A stretch of DNA of 46,039 nucleotides from Schoenoplectus triqueter (Eukaryota > Streptophyta > Magnoliopsida > Poales > Cyperaceae): contig CAXKVV010000360.1 in assembly GCA_964058805.1 (NCBI GenBank), forward strand, positions 1 through 46,039, given 5' to 3'. The position numbers were made by a program, and so were the translations under genes. The notes under the pieces were generated by a model. That model made no database searches and was not told where the DNA came from. It saw only the letters and a program-made list of their open reading frames with translations. This document shows, one piece after another, positions 44,911-46,039 of the stretch; within the stretch, counting starts at the first letter, position 1; every line of letters begins with the position of its first letter.

Positions 44911-45782
44911 TAGTATTCTAAATTCATATCGTTTCGTGTCACGCTGTGTTAAAAATACGCCGTGTCACGTGTCGTATCGTATTTTTATTTTATTTTTATT
45001 TTTTTCGTGTCGTGTTGTATTGTGTCTAAAATTGATAGAGGGGCGGCACGACACGAATAAGGCACGCTGTGCCTACAGTGTCGTGCTTAATCATGTTGTG
45101 TCTGATCATATGGTGTATAATCGTACTGTATTTATTCTATATAACATAACTTAATCGTGATAAATGTGTCTTAATTATGCTAAATATGTCTTAATCATGA
45201 TAAATATGTCTTAATAATATATAATAATATTCTTCATAGTTGTACATATATGAATTTGAGTGTCTCGTAAATGAATCTTCTTCCTCACAATGATAGTTCA
45301 TCTCTGACATTCTTTCACTTGAGTCAGAATTTGATGCAGTGAGAACTTCTTATCCCAATCATTTAACAAAATCAGAACCTAAAATACTTTCTCGTTCAAT
45401 CTTGTTCTTTTGTCAGTTAGAACCCTGTTAGTTCTGTGAAATATGATTCAGAAACTACTATGGATATCAGAACGACAAAAATATCGCATGGATGCTAAAG
45501 TTGGGAACATGCCCGTGACTTGATGTCAAAATTATAAAATGTTGAACTCATATAGTGTCATGTCGTGTGGTAATTTTTGTTTCATGCCGTGTTGTGCTTT
45601 TGTGTCTAGATTATGTACTGTCGCGTGCTTCATCATGCCGAATTTTTAAAAAAGCAGATACGATACGATTAAAACACAGATCCAAAATCATGCCATACCA
45701 CCATACCGTGCCTGACAACCATGTCGTGCCGCTCTCGGACCGTGCCTTACTCAGCCATGGTAGACACAGATTTAGAACACTA
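44911..45782. mobile_element. Non-autonomous DNA transposon, 872 bp, hAT- or Mutator-like
   Basis: The ends are TAGTATTCTAAAT and ATTTAGAACACTA (12 of 13 bases matching as inverted repeats). They are flanked by a perfect 9-bp direct repeat, GCTATGATT (44,902-44,910 and 45,783-45,791). Nine bases point to Mutator-like elements, while the TAGTGTTCTAAA end looks hAT-like (8 bp expected), so the superfamily is left open. The interior is rich in GTGTCGTGT / ACGACACG words. Short frames at 44,936-45,154 and 45,555-45,794 reflect these repeats and are not genes. Confidence 0.8.
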
Positions 45783-45791
45783 GCTATGATT

Positions 45792-46039
45792 TAATGATTT
45801 TAAAAATAACAAATAATATTTTTAATTGATTAATTAATTAAAAAGTTATGCTAGGAATGCACATTCCAAAAAATATTTTTTGCTTCCAAAAATATGTAAT
45901 TTTTAAAAATAAAAAGAAATGTAAGTAATTGATTTGTGTGTTATAATGTCATATTTTTGAATTTTATGTGAATTTATTTTAATTTTAATATAAGAGCCAT
46001 TTAAAATAGTTTTTAAGTTTGAGTAAAAATATTGAACGA
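45792..46039. other. AT-rich right end of window, nothing recognised
   Basis: Simple AT-rich sequence with no gene, repeat or element that I can support. Confidence 0.5.

Noticed and set aside
1..46039. tRNA or rRNA genes
   Set aside because: No cloverleaf-like A and B box pair or rRNA-like segment was recognised on either strand by eye; a tRNAscan-SE run would settle it.

Overview
This window is nuclear DNA from a flowering plant, probably a eudicot. It contains intron-bearing genes for plant-type LARP1 and BOI-type RING proteins, a plant-type MED4, an intact Ty1/copia retrotransposon, several plant MITE families and an AT-rich satellite with a monomer of about 181 bp. The species cannot be told from the sequence.

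Layout. (1) 1-12,804 is the edge of a satellite array. Monomers of about 181 bp are organised in a 20-monomer higher-order repeat of exactly 3,617 bp. Three complete copies and one partial copy are present, and the last ~1 kb (11,809-12,804) is clearly more diverged. (2) 12,805-23,423 is gene-free. It holds a retroelement-like stretch with a helically phased 42-bp repeat, a MITE with long inverted ends, a 542-bp hAT element with a perfect 8-bp target duplication, and a probable solo LTR with a Harbinger-type element nested in it; that element is swollen by an ~890-bp TTA-rich tract. (3) 23,424-31,812 is a six-exon LARP1-like gene. Its fourth intron holds a complete, antisense copia element of ~5.1 kb with an intact 1,474-codon gag-pol ORF. 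(4) 31,813-35,655 is AT-rich, with a second hAT MITE, degenerate repeats and a 370-bp foldback element that ends about 160 bp before the next gene. (5) 35,756-36,970 is a single-exon MED4 gene with an upstream ORF whose stop codon overlaps its start. (6) 39,577-40,252 is a two-exon, short BOI-like RING protein gene with a TATA box. (7) 40,253-46,039 is intergenic, with a foldback element and an 872-bp transposon with a 9-bp target duplication.

The three host genes have unrelated roles: RNA binding and translation or mRNA decay (LARP1), transcription (Mediator), and ubiquitin ligation (RING). They are independent plant genes, not an operon or a cooperating cluster. All gene calls rest on reading translations, splice sites and motifs by eye, without database searches. 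The most unusual material is the long satellite higher-order repeat with its internal 4-monomer duplication and sharp homogenisation boundary, the phased palindromic 42-bp array beside it, and the way transposons sit in or against the gene structures.
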